A stretch of 64,000 nucleotides of DNA, taken from NCBI RefSeq assembly GCF_023634805.2, contig NZ_CP106882.1, positions 434,001 to 498,000 of the forward strand, read 5' to 3'. Both the position numbers and the translations under genes were made by a program. This document shows positions 36,528 through 45,671 of the stretch, in pieces. The notes below the pieces were generated by a model that searched no databases, was not told where the DNA came from, and was given only the letters and a program-made list of their open reading frames with translations. Numbering within the stretch: position 1 is the stretch's first letter; each line of letters opens with the position of its first letter. This DNA is from Comamonas endophytica. Lineage in GTDB: Bacteria; Pseudomonadota; Gammaproteobacteria; Burkholderiales; Burkholderiaceae_C.

Positions 36528-38186
36528 GTGAGCCTGTCCCTTCTGAGCCGCTACGCTTTTTTTGCCGGGTGCGTGGTATTCAGCCTTGCCAGCCTGCCCT
36601 TTCTCGCTTCCAGCGCTATCTGGCCCCTCACGCTGATCACCAGCCTGTTGAGCCTGCTGGGCCTGTTCGATCTGCTGCAGCGCACCCATGCCGTGCGGCG
36701 CAACTACCCCATCCTGGGCAACATCCGCTACCTGTTCGAAGGCGTGCGGCCGGAGATCCGCCAGTACCTGCTCGAGTCCGACAGCGACGCCCTGCCCTTC
36801 TCGCGCGCCCAGCGCTCGCTGGTCTATTCGCGGGCGAAGAACGAGACCTCCGACAAGCCCTTCGGCACGCTGGTCGATGTCTACCAGTCGGGCTTCGAGT
36901 TCATCAGCCACTCCATGCGCCCAGCGCCTCTGAGCGACCCGGACAGCTTTCGCGTCACCATCGGCGGCCCGCAGTGCACGCAGCCCTACTCGGCCTCGGT
37001 GTTCAATATCTCGGCTATGAGCTTCGGCTCGCTCAGCGCCAACGCCATCCGGGCCCTCAACCAGGGCGCCAGGCAAGGCAATTTCGCCCATGACACGGGC
37101 GAAGGCAGCATCAGCCCCTACCATCGCGAGCATGGCGGCGACCTGATCTGGGAGCTGGGCAGCGGCTACTTCGGCTGCCGCACCGCGGATGGACAATTCG
37201 ACCCCGAGCGCTTTGCCGAGCAGGCGCGCTCGCCGCAGGTGCGCATGATCGAGATCAAGATGAGCCAGGGTGCCAAGCCCGGCCATGGCGGCATCCTGCC
37301 CAAGCACAAGATCACCGTCGAGATCGCAGAGACCCGCGGCATCCCGATGGGCCAGGATTGCGTCTCGCCCTCGAGCCACAGCGCATTTTCCACCCCGCTG
37401 GAGATGGTGCGGTTCATCGACCGGTTGAGGACCCTGTCCGGAGGCAAGCCGGTGGGCTTCAAGTTCTGCCTGGGCCATCCCTGGGAGTTCATGGGCATCG
37501 CCAAGGCCATGCTGGAGACCGGCATCTACCCGGACTTCATCGTCGTGGATGGCAAGGAAGGCGGCACGGGCGCCGCGCCGGTCGAATTCACCGACCACAT
37601 CGGCGTGCCCATGCGCGAAGGCCTGCTGTTCGTGCACAACACGCTGGTCGGGCTGAACCTGCGCGACAAGATCAAGCTCGGCGCCAGCGGCAAGATCGTC
37701 AGCGCCTTCGACATCGCCAGCGTGCTGGCCATCGGCGCCGACTGGTGCAATTCCGCGCGCGGCTTCATGTTCGCCATCGGCTGCATACAGTCGCAAAGCT
37801 GCCATACCAACAAATGCCCGACGGGCGTGGCGACCCAGGACCTGCTGCGCCAGCGCGCGCTGGTGGTGCCGGACAAGGCGGCGCGGGTGTTCAACTTCCA
37901 CCGCAACACCCTCAGGGCGCTGGCCGAGATGCTGGCCGCCGCGGGCCTCGAGCATCCCTCGCAGCTGAAGGCCAAGCATCTGGTGCGGCGCATGTCGGCG
38001 ACCGAAGTCAAGCTGTTCTCGCAGCTGCATGTGTTCCTCAAGCCCGGAGAGCTGCTGACGGGGGAAGTCGAGGGCGAGTTCTATGCGCGCATGTGGCAGC
38101 TGGCGCGTGCCGACAGCTTCGAGCCCCACAGCGAAGGCGCCGAGGCGGACCCGCGCCGTCCTGCAGACGCCCTCGAGCCCGCATGA
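36528..38186 (+). CDS. Membrane-anchored FMN-binding glutamate synthase domain protein
   Basis: A 552-residue protein. Two hydrophobic segments near residues 6-23 and 27-46 precede a long glutamate-synthase-type FMN-binding TIM barrel (about 120-490). Markers include MSFGSLSANAIRALNQGA, GGTGAAPVEFTDH and a cysteine cluster CIQSQSCHTNKCPTGV for the 3Fe-4S cluster. There is no amidotransferase domain, so it cannot use glutamine itself. Its electron partner is unknown. The start is a GTG at 36528 with AAGGAGAT upstream; the ATG at 36523 is out of frame. Gene neighbours do not reveal its substrate. Confidence 0.88.
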   Translation: MSLSLLSRYAFFAGCVVFSLASLPFLASSAIWPLTLITSLLSLLGLFDLLQRTHAVRRNYPILGNIRYLFEGVRPEIRQYLLESDSDALPFSRAQRSLVYSRAKNETSDKPFGTLVDVYQSGFEFISHSMRPAPLSDPDSFRVTIGGPQCTQPYSASVFNISAMSFGSLSANAIRALNQGARQGNFAHDTGEGSISPYHREHGGDLIWELGSGYFGCRTADGQFDPERFAEQARSPQVRMIEIKMSQGAKPGHGGILPKHKITVEIAETRGIPMGQDCVSPSSHSAFSTPLEMVRFIDRLRTLSGGKPVGFKFCLGHPWEFMGIAKAMLETGIYPDFIVVDGKEGGTGAAPVEFTDHIGVPMREGLLFVHNTLVGLNLRDKIKLGASGKIVSAFDIASVLAIGADWCNSARGFMFAIGCIQSQSCHTNKCPTGVATQDLLRQRALVVPDKAARVFNFHRNTLRALAEMLAAAGLEHPSQLKAKHLVRRMSATEVKLFSQLHVFLKPGELLTGEVEGEFYARMWQLARADSFEPHSEGAEADPRRPADALEPA

Positions 38187-38278
38187 AGCCGTTGGCCGCC
38201 CCGATGGCGGCCGGATGGCAACGACAGGGGCCATCCTGGGCAATACTTGCATAACTACAAGCAAAGGAGACTGATCCC

Positions 38279-39256
38279 ATGATGCATCGACGCACCTTGA
38301 TGGCCTGCGCCGCGGCGGGCGCCCTGTGCAGCGGGCTGGGCAGCGGCCCGGCCATGGCGCAGGCCGTAGGCGGCTGGCCCGCCAAACCGATTGTGTTTGT
38401 CGTGCCGCAAAACCCCGGCGGAGCCAACGACGTGATTGCACGCGCCGTGGCGCAAGGCCTGGGCACCACGCTGGGCCAGCCGGTGATCGTGGAAAACCGC
38501 CCGGGCGCCAACGGCAATGTGGGCACCAGCCAGGTGGCACGCAGCGCGCCCGACGGATACACCTTCCTGGTGACGGCGCAAAGCGCCCACACCATCAATC
38601 CGGCGCTCTACTCGAAGATTCCCTTCGACCCCGTCAAGGACTTCACGCCCGTGATGCAGCTGGCCGTGGCCCCTTATCTGCTGGTGGTGAACCCGAAATT
38701 CCCGGCCAGGACGCTGGACGAATTGGTGGCCTATGCCAAGGCCCACCCCGGCCAGGTGGAGTACGCCTCGGCAGGCAATGGCACGCTGAACCATCTGCTG
38801 GGCGAGATGCTGAAGAAGCAGCGTGGCGTCAACCTGCTGCATGTCCCGTACAAGGGCGCGGCCGCCGCTGCCACCGATGTGGTCGCGGGCCAGTTGCCGG
38901 TGACCTTCGGCAGCTTTCCCGGCGTGATGCCCTTCGTGAGCAGCGGCAAGCTGCGGGTGCTGGGCGTGGCCGCGGACAAGCCCACGCCCCTGGCTCCGGA
39001 GATCCCCGTGCTCAAGGAACTGGCGGTGACGTCCTGGTACGGCCTGCTGGCGCCAGCCGGCACACCGCGGCCCATCGTCGACAAGGTCTATGCCGCCATT
39101 GCCCAGGTGTTGGGCACCCCGGCGATGAAGGAGCGCCTGAAGGCCCTCGGCGCGGAGCCCGTGGATTCCACCCCGGCCAGCTTTGCCGCCGGTTTGCCTG
39201 CGGAACTGGCACACTGGCAGAAGGTGGTGGATGCTTCGGGCGCACGTATCGACTGA
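38279..39256 (+). CDS. Bug/TctC-family binding protein
   Basis: A 325-residue exported binding protein with a signal peptide ending AMA-QAVGGWP near residue 27. The ligand loop is FVVPQNPGGANDVIARAVAQ, and the central segment GAAAAATDVVAGQLPVTFGS closely resembles the decayed copy at 14787. AAAGGAG lies 10-16 bp before the start. It is followed by a beta-lactamase and a LysR gene on the same strand. No TctA/TctB permease is near, so it must use one encoded elsewhere. Confidence 0.92.
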   Translation: MMHRRTLMACAAAGALCSGLGSGPAMAQAVGGWPAKPIVFVVPQNPGGANDVIARAVAQGLGTTLGQPVIVENRPGANGNVGTSQVARSAPDGYTFLVTAQSAHTINPALYSKIPFDPVKDFTPVMQLAVAPYLLVVNPKFPARTLDELVAYAKAHPGQVEYASAGNGTLNHLLGEMLKKQRGVNLLHVPYKGAAAAATDVVAGQLPVTFGSFPGVMPFVSSGKLRVLGVAADKPTPLAPEIPVLKELAVTSWYGLLAPAGTPRPIVDKVYAAIAQVLGTPAMKERLKALGAEPVDSTPASFAAGLPAELAHWQKVVDASGARID

Positions 39257-39307
39257 CGCATATCCGCAGCCAGGTCTCCAGCTATCATCTCTGTGAAAAT
39301 TTTCTCC

Positions 39308-40168
39308 ATGCCTTCCATCCACCGGCGCATGCTCCTGCTCTCCGCTGCCGCCCTGAGCCTTCCATCCCATGCAGCGGATGCCTTCGATTTCCAGGGCATG
39401 GAAAAACGCTGCGGCGGCAAGCTGGGCGTCTCCATCGTCGATACCGCTTCGGGCCGGCACTTCGGGTGGCGCCAGGATGAGCGCTTTCCCTTCTGCTCGA
39501 GCTTCAAGGCACCGCTCGCGGCTTTCGTGCTCTGGCAGGCGGACCAGGGTGCGCTGCGGCTCGAGGATCCCGTGGCCTATGGTCAAGCCGACCTGCTGTC
39601 CTATGCGCCTGTCGCGCGCGAGCATGCAGGCAGGGGTTTCATGACGGTGCAGGCACTGTGCGCCGCTGCCGTGGAGCTGAGCGACAACACGGCCACCAAC
39701 CTGTTGCTGAAGCTGACGGGAGGCCCGCAGGCGTTGACCGCCTGGATGCGCAGCCAGGGCGATCCGGAGTTCGATCTTTCGGACAACGAGCCCGGACTGA
39801 ATCTCGCGCGCTTCGGTGACCGGCGCAACACCACGACGCCGCGCGCGATGTGCGCCAGCTACCGCAGGTTTGCCTTCGCGGATGCATTGGCGCCCGCCTC
39901 GCGCGAGCGCTTGAGAGCCTGGCTGATCGCCAGCCCGACCGGGGCCAAGCGCCTGCGGGCGGGCTTGCCGTCGAACTGGCAGGCAGGCGACAAGACCGGC
40001 ACCTTCAACGGGCCCTGGTTCTCGACCATCGATGTCGCGATCGCCATGCCCCCGGAGCGCGCGCCCATCGTGATTGCCGCCTTCGTCACCGATACGCCCG
40101 ATACCGCCACGGCGGAACGGGCAATGGTCGAAGTCGCCCGCAAGGTGGCGCTGCAGCGCGCCGGCTGA
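39308..40168 (+). CDS. Class A beta-lactamase
   Basis: A 286-residue serine beta-lactamase. After a signal peptide (RRMLLLSAAALSLPSHAADA, possibly Tat-type) the catalytic blocks are complete: Ser64-Ser-Phe-Lys67 (Ambler 70-73), Ser125-Asp-Asn127 (130-132), Glu161 (166) in NEPGLN, and Lys229-Thr-Gly231 (234-236). A cysteine sits at Ambler 69, but the usual partner Cys238 is Phe. The Arg164-Asp179 omega-loop pair is replaced by Asp and Asn. It should hydrolyse penicillins; the spectrum is unknown. I took ATG 39308 over GTG 39293. The overlapping lysR region makes AmpR-like control possible but unproven. Confidence 0.88.
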   Translation: MPSIHRRMLLLSAAALSLPSHAADAFDFQGMEKRCGGKLGVSIVDTASGRHFGWRQDERFPFCSSFKAPLAAFVLWQADQGALRLEDPVAYGQADLLSYAPVAREHAGRGFMTVQALCAAAVELSDNTATNLLLKLTGGPQALTAWMRSQGDPEFDLSDNEPGLNLARFGDRRNTTTPRAMCASYRRFAFADALAPASRERLRAWLIASPTGAKRLRAGLPSNWQAGDKTGTFNGPWFSTIDVAIAMPPERAPIVIAAFVTDTPDTATAERAMVEVARKVALQRAG

Positions 40169-40181
40169 TGCCGCATTTCCG

Positions 40182-41069
40182 GTGAACCTGACGTTTTTCT
40201 CCACCCTCAACGCCGTGATCCGCCGCGGCAGCTTTGCCGCGGCCGCCGCCGATTGCAACCTGTCGCCCAGCGCCGTCAGCCTGCAGATGAAGAGGCTGGA
40301 GGAACATTTCGGCCAGCTGCTGTTCGACCGCAGCGGCGCCCATGTCGTGCCGACCCCCTTCGCGCACGAGGTGGTGGGCCTGATCAATCACACCATCGAC
40401 GGCCTGGAAGCCCTGCGCAAACGCTCGTCGCTGGTGATCGACGGCACCTTGTCGATCGGCGTCATCGAAAGCATGCAGTCATTGCTGTTGCCCGAGGCGA
40501 TGCGCTATCTGCGCCAGCGCTATCCGGGCTTGCGCCTGCGCCCGGTGCGGGACAAGAGTGCGGCGCTGCTGCATGCGCTCAAGGAGGGAGCGCTCGACGC
40601 GGTGGTGGTGGGGCAGCCGACGGATGCACAGAGCAAGCGCCTCGTCTGGCACTCGCTGCTGCGCGAGCCCCTGGTCATGGTGGCGCCGCCGAATTCAACC
40701 GAGACGACCGCCGCGGCGCTTTTTCAAAACCACGACTTCATCCACTTCGACCGCAACACCAACCTGGGCATAGCGGTCGCCAAGTACATTGCCAAGCAGC
40801 GCATCCAGCCGAAGAACATCATCGAGCTGCAGTCGACCCAGGCACTGCTGGCCATGGTGTCGGCAGGGCTGGGAGTGTCGATGATGTTCTGCCCGGATCG
40901 CCGGCTGACCATTGGCTTTCCCGTGCGGGAATTGAAGCTCGCGACCAATGCCAGTTCGCTGCACATTTCCTACGTGACCCGCAAGGCGGACGAGGACAAG
41001 CGTGCGCTGGCGGTGACGCTGGAGGCATTCCGCCATGCGGCCGCGCTGCGCGAGAGCGGCCTGGCCTAG
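40182..41069 (+). CDS. LysR-family transcriptional regulator
   Basis: A 295-residue LysR protein. The helix-turn-helix is at about residues 6-60 (GSFAAAAADCNLSPSAVSLQ), followed by an effector domain. It starts with GTG at 40182, giving the normal family N-terminus (VNLTFFSTLNAV); a longer frame reads back into the beta-lactamase gene. It lies 13 bp after the beta-lactamase stop on the same strand, unlike ampR/bla pairs, which diverge. It may be cotranscribed with tctC and bla, or control the lyase gene that converges on it. The effector is unknown. Confidence 0.88.
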   Translation: MNLTFFSTLNAVIRRGSFAAAAADCNLSPSAVSLQMKRLEEHFGQLLFDRSGAHVVPTPFAHEVVGLINHTIDGLEALRKRSSLVIDGTLSIGVIESMQSLLLPEAMRYLRQRYPGLRLRPVRDKSAALLHALKEGALDAVVVGQPTDAQSKRLVWHSLLREPLVMVAPPNSTETTAAALFQNHDFIHFDRNTNLGIAVAKYIAKQRIQPKNIIELQSTQALLAMVSAGLGVSMMFCPDRRLTIGFPVRELKLATNASSLHISYVTRKADEDKRALAVTLEAFRHAAALRESGLA

Positions 41070-41092
41070 CACCCGAGCTGCCCCGGCTGGGC

Positions 41093-41989
41093 TCAGCGGT
41101 AACGGTTCTCCGCGCTGGTCCAGGCGTCGTAGTCGAACAGGTCCCACAGTTCCCGGTGATCGAGCATGTCGCCGGACATCGATGCCGTCGTCCCGGTTTC
41201 CTGCAGCGACTGCAGCATGCGCTGGCCCATGCGGCCGATCAGGCGCGTCAGCGAGTTGGGATAGATGGCGACGCGGTAGCCCAGCGCCAGCAGTGTGTCG
41301 CGGTCCAGGATCGGCGTCCTTCCGCCCTCCACCAGGTTGGCCAAAGTTGGCACCGGCAGCGTGCGGGTGATGCGCTGCATCTCCTCCTTCGATTCCGGCG
41401 ACTCCACGAAGATCACGTCCGCGCCCGCCTCGGCATAGGCGCAGGCACGCTCCAGCGCCGCGTCGATCCCCAGGTTGGTGCGCGCATCGGTGCGCGCCAC
41501 GATGGCGAAGTTGGCGTCGTGCCGGGTGTCGACGGCCGCACGGATGCGGTCCACCATGACCTGGGTCTCCACCACGCGGCGGCCGGGTTCGTGGCCGCAT
41601 TTCTTGGGCCAGTCCTGGTCCTCGATCTGGATCGCGCTGACCCCGGCTTTTTCAAACTCGCGCACCGTGCGCATCACGTTGAGGGGACCACCGTAGCCGG
41701 TGTCGGCATCGGCGATGACGGGAATGTCCACGACGTCGGCGATGCGGTGCACCTGGTCCAGTTGCTCGGCAAAGGAGATCACGGCCACATCGGGCGCGCC
41801 CAGGCGCGAGATGGAGACCCCCGAGCCGGTCACGTAGACCGCGGGAAAACCCGCCTTCTCGACCAGGCGTGCGGTCAGGCATTCGAAGGCGCCTGGCGCT
41901 GAGACCAGTTGCTCGCCCTTGAGCAGTTCACGAAAACGGGCATTGCGGTTTGACGGGTAGGCAAGCGAAAGCGGCAAGGCAGGCTTCAT
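41093..41989 (-). CDS. Isocitrate lyase/PEP mutase superfamily enzyme
   Basis: A 298-residue alpha/beta-barrel enzyme. It has the metal-binding DADTGYGG (residues 94-101) and the catalytic cysteine in PKKCGHEPG (Cys131). The KKCGH motif marks C-C bond lyases such as methylisocitrate lyase or 2,3-dimethylmalate lyase, in contrast to PEP mutase or oxaloacetate decarboxylase without that cysteine. It would cleave a substituted malate or citrate to pyruvate or succinate products. It diverges from the tctC operon starting at 42217, which may import its precursor. The exact substrate is unsettled. Confidence 0.87.
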   Translation of the reverse strand: MKPALPLSLAYPSNRNARFRELLKGEQLVSAPGAFECLTARLVEKAGFPAVYVTGSGVSISRLGAPDVAVISFAEQLDQVHRIADVVDIPVIADADTGYGGPLNVMRTVREFEKAGVSAIQIEDQDWPKKCGHEPGRRVVETQVMVDRIRAAVDTRHDANFAIVARTDARTNLGIDAALERACAYAEAGADVIFVESPESKEEMQRITRTLPVPTLANLVEGGRTPILDRDTLLALGYRVAIYPNSLTRLIGRMGQRMLQSLQETGTTASMSGDMLDHRELWDLFDYDAWTSAENRYR

Positions 41990-42216
41990 GGCAAATCCTT
42001 CTTTCAGTGGTTCGGCAAGCCCCGCAAAGGGGCGTCAGACAGCTGTTTTTATCACCATGACAGTGCAGTCCTTCCACAGTTTTTCTCACTTCCTGGTTTG
42101 CAAGAACTCGCTATGCGCGGCGCCATGCCGCACCTAGGATTCCTGTCATGCCACCGTCACAAATGCGGCTTGCGCCAGAAATCTGTGACGCCCTTCCCTG
42201 CTGATGGAGAGTTCGG

Positions 42217-43176
42217 ATGAAAAGAGTCTTTGCGTGTCTTGCGGGCGTTGTTCTGTTCGGCGCCGCCGGCTGGGCCCATGCGGCCTATCCCGAAAAACCG
42301 GTCACCATCGTGGTCGGCTTCCCGCCGGGCGGAGCCAGCGACGTCATCACCCGCCTGGTGGCAAACCAGATGCAGGTCGCGCTGAAACAGCCTTTCGTGG
42401 TGAAGAACCAGCCCGGCGCGAACGGCAACATCGCTTCGGAGGCCGTGGCGAAGGCAGCGCCCGACGGCTATACGCTGATGCTGGGCAGCATTGCCAATGC
42501 CATCAACGGCAGCCTGCTGAAGAACATGCAGCACGACGCGCGCAAGGCTTTCATTCCTGTCGTGCAGTTCCAGTCCTCTCCCAGCGTGCTGGTCGTGAAC
42601 CCCTCGGTGCCCGCGAAGTCGCTCAAGGAGCTCGTGGCCCTGGCCAAGGCGAAGCCTGGCATGTCTTATGCATCGAACGGCACCGGCAGCTCGCCCCATC
42701 TGGCCGCCGAGCTGCTGAAGCAGCGCGAGGGCATCGATCTGCTGCATGTCGCCTACAAAGGCGCGGCACCGGCCATGACCGATGTCATCGCCGGCCATGT
42801 GCAGGTGGCGTTCCTCACCGCGCTGTCGGCCATACCCAGCATGCAAGGCGGCAGCCTGCGGCCGCTGGCGGTGGCGTCGGCAAAGCGGCTGCCGGAGATT
42901 CCCGATGTCCCGACCATGCAGGAAGCGGGCATGCCGGACTTCATCGTGGAATCGTGGAACGGGCTCTTCGCTCCCGCGGGCACGCCTGCGGAGGTGGTGC
43001 GGGTGCTCAACCGCACGGTCAACGACATCCTGCAGGAGCCCGGCATGCGCAAGCGCATCCAGGACATGGCGAGCTTTCCTGCCGGGGGCACGCCGCAACA
43101 GTTCAAGGCCCTGCTGGACAGCGAAACCCTCAAGTGGGCGGAAGTTGTGCAGAAGGGAAACATCCAGCCCGATTAA
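42217..43176 (+). CDS. Bug/TctC-family binding protein, first gene of amidase operon
   Basis: A 319-residue periplasmic protein with a signal peptide ending AHA-AYPEKP about residue 22. The ligand loop is VGFPPGGASDVITRLVANQ, with VAYKGAAPAMTDVIAGHVQV in the second lobe. It heads a five- or six-gene plus-strand run: 19 bp separate it from the first hydrolase. Carboxylic acids or amides that the downstream hydrolases act on are the likely ligands, which is inference. GGAGA lies upstream of the ATG. Confidence 0.92.
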   Translation: MKRVFACLAGVVLFGAAGWAHAAYPEKPVTIVVGFPPGGASDVITRLVANQMQVALKQPFVVKNQPGANGNIASEAVAKAAPDGYTLMLGSIANAINGSLLKNMQHDARKAFIPVVQFQSSPSVLVVNPSVPAKSLKELVALAKAKPGMSYASNGTGSSPHLAAELLKQREGIDLLHVAYKGAAPAMTDVIAGHVQVAFLTALSAIPSMQGGSLRPLAVASAKRLPEIPDVPTMQEAGMPDFIVESWNGLFAPAGTPAEVVRVLNRTVNDILQEPGMRKRIQDMASFPAGGTPQQFKALLDSETLKWAEVVQKGNIQPD

Positions 43177-43195
43177 CTCCACGAAGGACCCAGCA

Positions 43196-43885
43196 ATGAA
43201 CGACAAGATTGAGAAGTGGCGCGGTTTCGTGCCCGACGAGGAACTGCAAACCTACCGCAAGGGCGGCTTTGCCAAGCGCATCGGCATCGGCGCGCGCCCG
43301 GCGCTGGTCAACATCGACACCACGCACATGTTCGTGGACCCCTCCTATTCGTTCTGCGGCGCCGAGATGCCGGCGGTCGTGCAGGCGATCACGGACATCA
43401 CCGACACCTTCCGCGAGCTCGACCTGCCGATCTACTACACGCGGCGCGACGACCGTTCGCTGCCGGCCTACCGCGGCGCCTGGAATCTCAAGCTGCATCG
43501 TCCCGACGACAAGCAGTACGTGGCGGATCCGCGCGCCGACGAATGGCCCGAGCGCTACGCCCCGCGTGCCCAGGACCGCGTGGTGATGAAGAACAAGCCT
43601 TCGGGTTTCTTCGGCACCATGCTGGCGGACTTCCTGCGCTACGAAGGCATCGACACCGTCGTGATGATCGGCGTGTCCAGCTCGGGCTGCGTGCGCGCCA
43701 GCGCCGTGGACGCCTTCTCGCACAACTTCCGCGTTGTGCTGGTCGAGGAGGCCTGCGGCGACCGCAGCCCGCAGGCGCACAAGGCCAACATGTTCGACCT
43801 CGACATGAAGTTCTCGGACGTGGAGTCCCTGGATTACGTGACGCAGGAACTGCGCGCGCGCTTCGGCCGCCGGGAGAGCGTATGA
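43196..43885 (+). CDS. Isochorismatase-family cysteine hydrolase (N-carbamoylsarcosine amidase type)
   Basis: A 229-residue amide hydrolase. The catalytic triad is in place: Asp41 (NIDTTHMF), Lys132 (VMKNKPSGF) and Cys165 (SSSGCVRAS). The subgroup, with an N-terminal extension (WRGFVPDEELQTYRKGGF) and the DFLRYEGIDTVVMIGVSSSG core, resembles N-carbamoylsarcosine amidase and maleamate amidohydrolase. It should cleave an amide or carbamoyl group. AAGGA precedes the ATG at 43196. Its TGA overlaps the ATG of the next hydrolase gene (ATGA), so the two are translationally coupled. Confidence 0.88.
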   Translation: MNDKIEKWRGFVPDEELQTYRKGGFAKRIGIGARPALVNIDTTHMFVDPSYSFCGAEMPAVVQAITDITDTFRELDLPIYYTRRDDRSLPAYRGAWNLKLHRPDDKQYVADPRADEWPERYAPRAQDRVVMKNKPSGFFGTMLADFLRYEGIDTVVMIGVSSSGCVRASAVDAFSHNFRVVLVEEACGDRSPQAHKANMFDLDMKFSDVESLDYVTQELRARFGRRESV

Positions 43886-44580
43886 AGCTGATGCATGGCC
43901 TCGAGGTCTTCGACACGCTCGGGGAGATGGCCGACCCGGCGCACACCGCGCTGGTGGTGATCGATATCCAGAACGACTTCTGCCACCGTGACGGGCACTT
44001 CGCGCGCTTCGGCAAGGCCATCGGCCCGATGGAGCAGATGGTGCCCGCATGGGTCGACTTCGTGCGCGAGGCGCAGGCGCTGGGCGTGTTCACGGTCTTC
44101 CTGCGGCAGATCACCCTGCCGGGCGGGCGCAGCGAATCGCCCGCGTGGATGCGCCTCAAGTGCCGCGACGGCAAATCGCCCGAGTACACCCTGCCCGGCA
44201 CCTGGGGCGCCGAGTTCGTCGACGGCCTTGTGCCCGGCCCGCGCGATGCGGTGGTCGAGAAACTGCGCCCCGACGGCTTCGTGCGCACGATGCTCGATGC
44301 GGTACTACGCAACCAGGGGGTGAAGACGCTGGTGGTGATCGGCACCACGACCGAGGGATGCGTCGAGTCCACGGTGCGCGGCGGCTCCTACCACGACTAC
44401 TACGTGGTCCCCGTCGAGGACCTGATCTCGGGGCCCATTCCCAGGCTGCACGACAACTCTCTCGAGTTCATGCGCGCGCGCTATCCCGTGGCGCACTCCG
44501 CGCAGGTGCTCGAGGTCTGGCGCCACGCCGGCTCCGGCAACGCTTCCCCCTCCTCTTCCCAGAAAGCCAGCCAGCCATGA
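43882..44580 (+). CDS. Second isochorismatase-family cysteine hydrolase
   Basis: A 232-residue enzyme with Asp28 (VVIDIQNDFC), Lys127 (VVEKLRPDGF) and Cys160 (TTEGCVEST), the complete triad. It differs from the first hydrolase: it lacks the N-terminal extension and has an RLKCRDGKSPEYTLPGTWG insert near residues 92-110, like biuret or ureidoacrylate hydrolase groups. A tandem of two different amidases suggests two steps of one pathway, or paralogues with separate substrates. ATGA overlaps join it to both neighbours. The C-terminal tail is Ser-rich. Confidence 0.88.
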   Translation: MKLMHGLEVFDTLGEMADPAHTALVVIDIQNDFCHRDGHFARFGKAIGPMEQMVPAWVDFVREAQALGVFTVFLRQITLPGGRSESPAWMRLKCRDGKSPEYTLPGTWGAEFVDGLVPGPRDAVVEKLRPDGFVRTMLDAVLRNQGVKTLVVIGTTTEGCVESTVRGGSYHDYYVVPVEDLISGPIPRLHDNSLEFMRARYPVAHSAQVLEVWRHAGSGNASPSSSQKASQP

Positions 44581-45566
44581 AGACCCTCCGCACAGTCCTT
44601 CGGCAAACAGCGATCGCAGTGGTCGCAGGCCTCACCCTGTTCACAGGCACCGTGGCGCAGGCGCAGGGTGCCTATCCCAGCGCTCCGGTACGCGTCGTCG
44701 TCGGCTTCGCCCCCGGCGGGCCCATCGATCTGGTGGCCCGCCTGATGGCCAAGCACCTGGCCGGCGACCTGGGCCAGCCCTTCGTGGTCGAGAACAAGGT
44801 GGGGGCGGCGGGAAACATCGCCACCAATGAAGCCGGGCGTGCCAAACCCGACGGCGCCACCTTGCTGGCAGCCGGCATCAACATGACGCTCAATCCCTTG
44901 ATGACCGACGACCTCAAGGTCGACAGCGTCAAGGACTTCCGCGCCGTGCGGATGGTCGCCGCCATGCCCACCATCCTGGTGGTGGGAAACAGCTTCCCGG
45001 CAAGGAACTTTGCCGAATTCCTGGACGAGCTCAGGAAGCACCCGAACCGGTACAGCTCGGCGGCCCCCGGCTCCACGCCGCTGCTGGCGACCGAACTGTT
45101 CAGCAACCAGACCGGCACCCAGATCACGCCGGTGCCCTACAAAGGGGCCGCGCCCGCGATGGTCGACCTGATTGCCGGCCATGTGGACCTCTCGTTCGCC
45201 TCGCTGGGCTCGGTCATGCCGCATATCAAGGCCGGCAAGCTGCGCGCGCTGGCCATCGCCTCGCCGGCGCGGCATGGCGAGCTGCGCGATGTCCCGACCT
45301 TCGCCGAGCTGGGAATGAAGGATTTCAGCCTGGATTCGTGGGTCGGCATGCTGGTGCCCGCCAAGACGCCTGATGCCGTGGTCGAGCGCCTTGCCGCCTC
45401 GCTGGACGGGCTGGCCAAGAGCCCGGGCTTCGCGGCGCAGCTTGCCAGCGCCGGCATGGCGCCGGTGCCGACCAACAGCCCCGAGCAGTTCGCCAAGACT
45501 ATTGCCACGGAACTGGCGAGCTACGAGCCGCTGGTCAAGAGGGTACGCGAGAAGTCTGCACGCTGA
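44577..45566 (+). CDS. Bug/TctC-family binding protein
   Basis: A 329-residue exported binding protein. A signal peptide ends about residue 30 (VAQAQGAYP). The ligand loop reads VGFAPGGPIDLVARLMAKHL, and VPYKGAAPAMVDLIAGHVDL follows in the second lobe. The start is fixed by an ATGA overlap with the second hydrolase, so binding protein and amidase are made together. That tight coupling is a stronger hint than usual that this protein feeds the amidases' substrate into the cell. Confidence 0.92.
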   Translation: MKTLRTVLRQTAIAVVAGLTLFTGTVAQAQGAYPSAPVRVVVGFAPGGPIDLVARLMAKHLAGDLGQPFVVENKVGAAGNIATNEAGRAKPDGATLLAAGINMTLNPLMTDDLKVDSVKDFRAVRMVAAMPTILVVGNSFPARNFAEFLDELRKHPNRYSSAAPGSTPLLATELFSNQTGTQITPVPYKGAAPAMVDLIAGHVDLSFASLGSVMPHIKAGKLRALAIASPARHGELRDVPTFAELGMKDFSLDSWVGMLVPAKTPDAVVERLAASLDGLAKSPGFAAQLASAGMAPVPTNSPEQFAKTIATELASYEPLVKRVREKSAR

Positions 45567-45671
45567 GCGCGGCGCCAAGCACCGTCCACCGGGAGCCGGC
45601 AGCGAAGGCGCCAGCAAGCGCCAGTGCCGGCCCTTCCACAGTTGCCTGAACCTCACCCCATCGGAGTCTGC

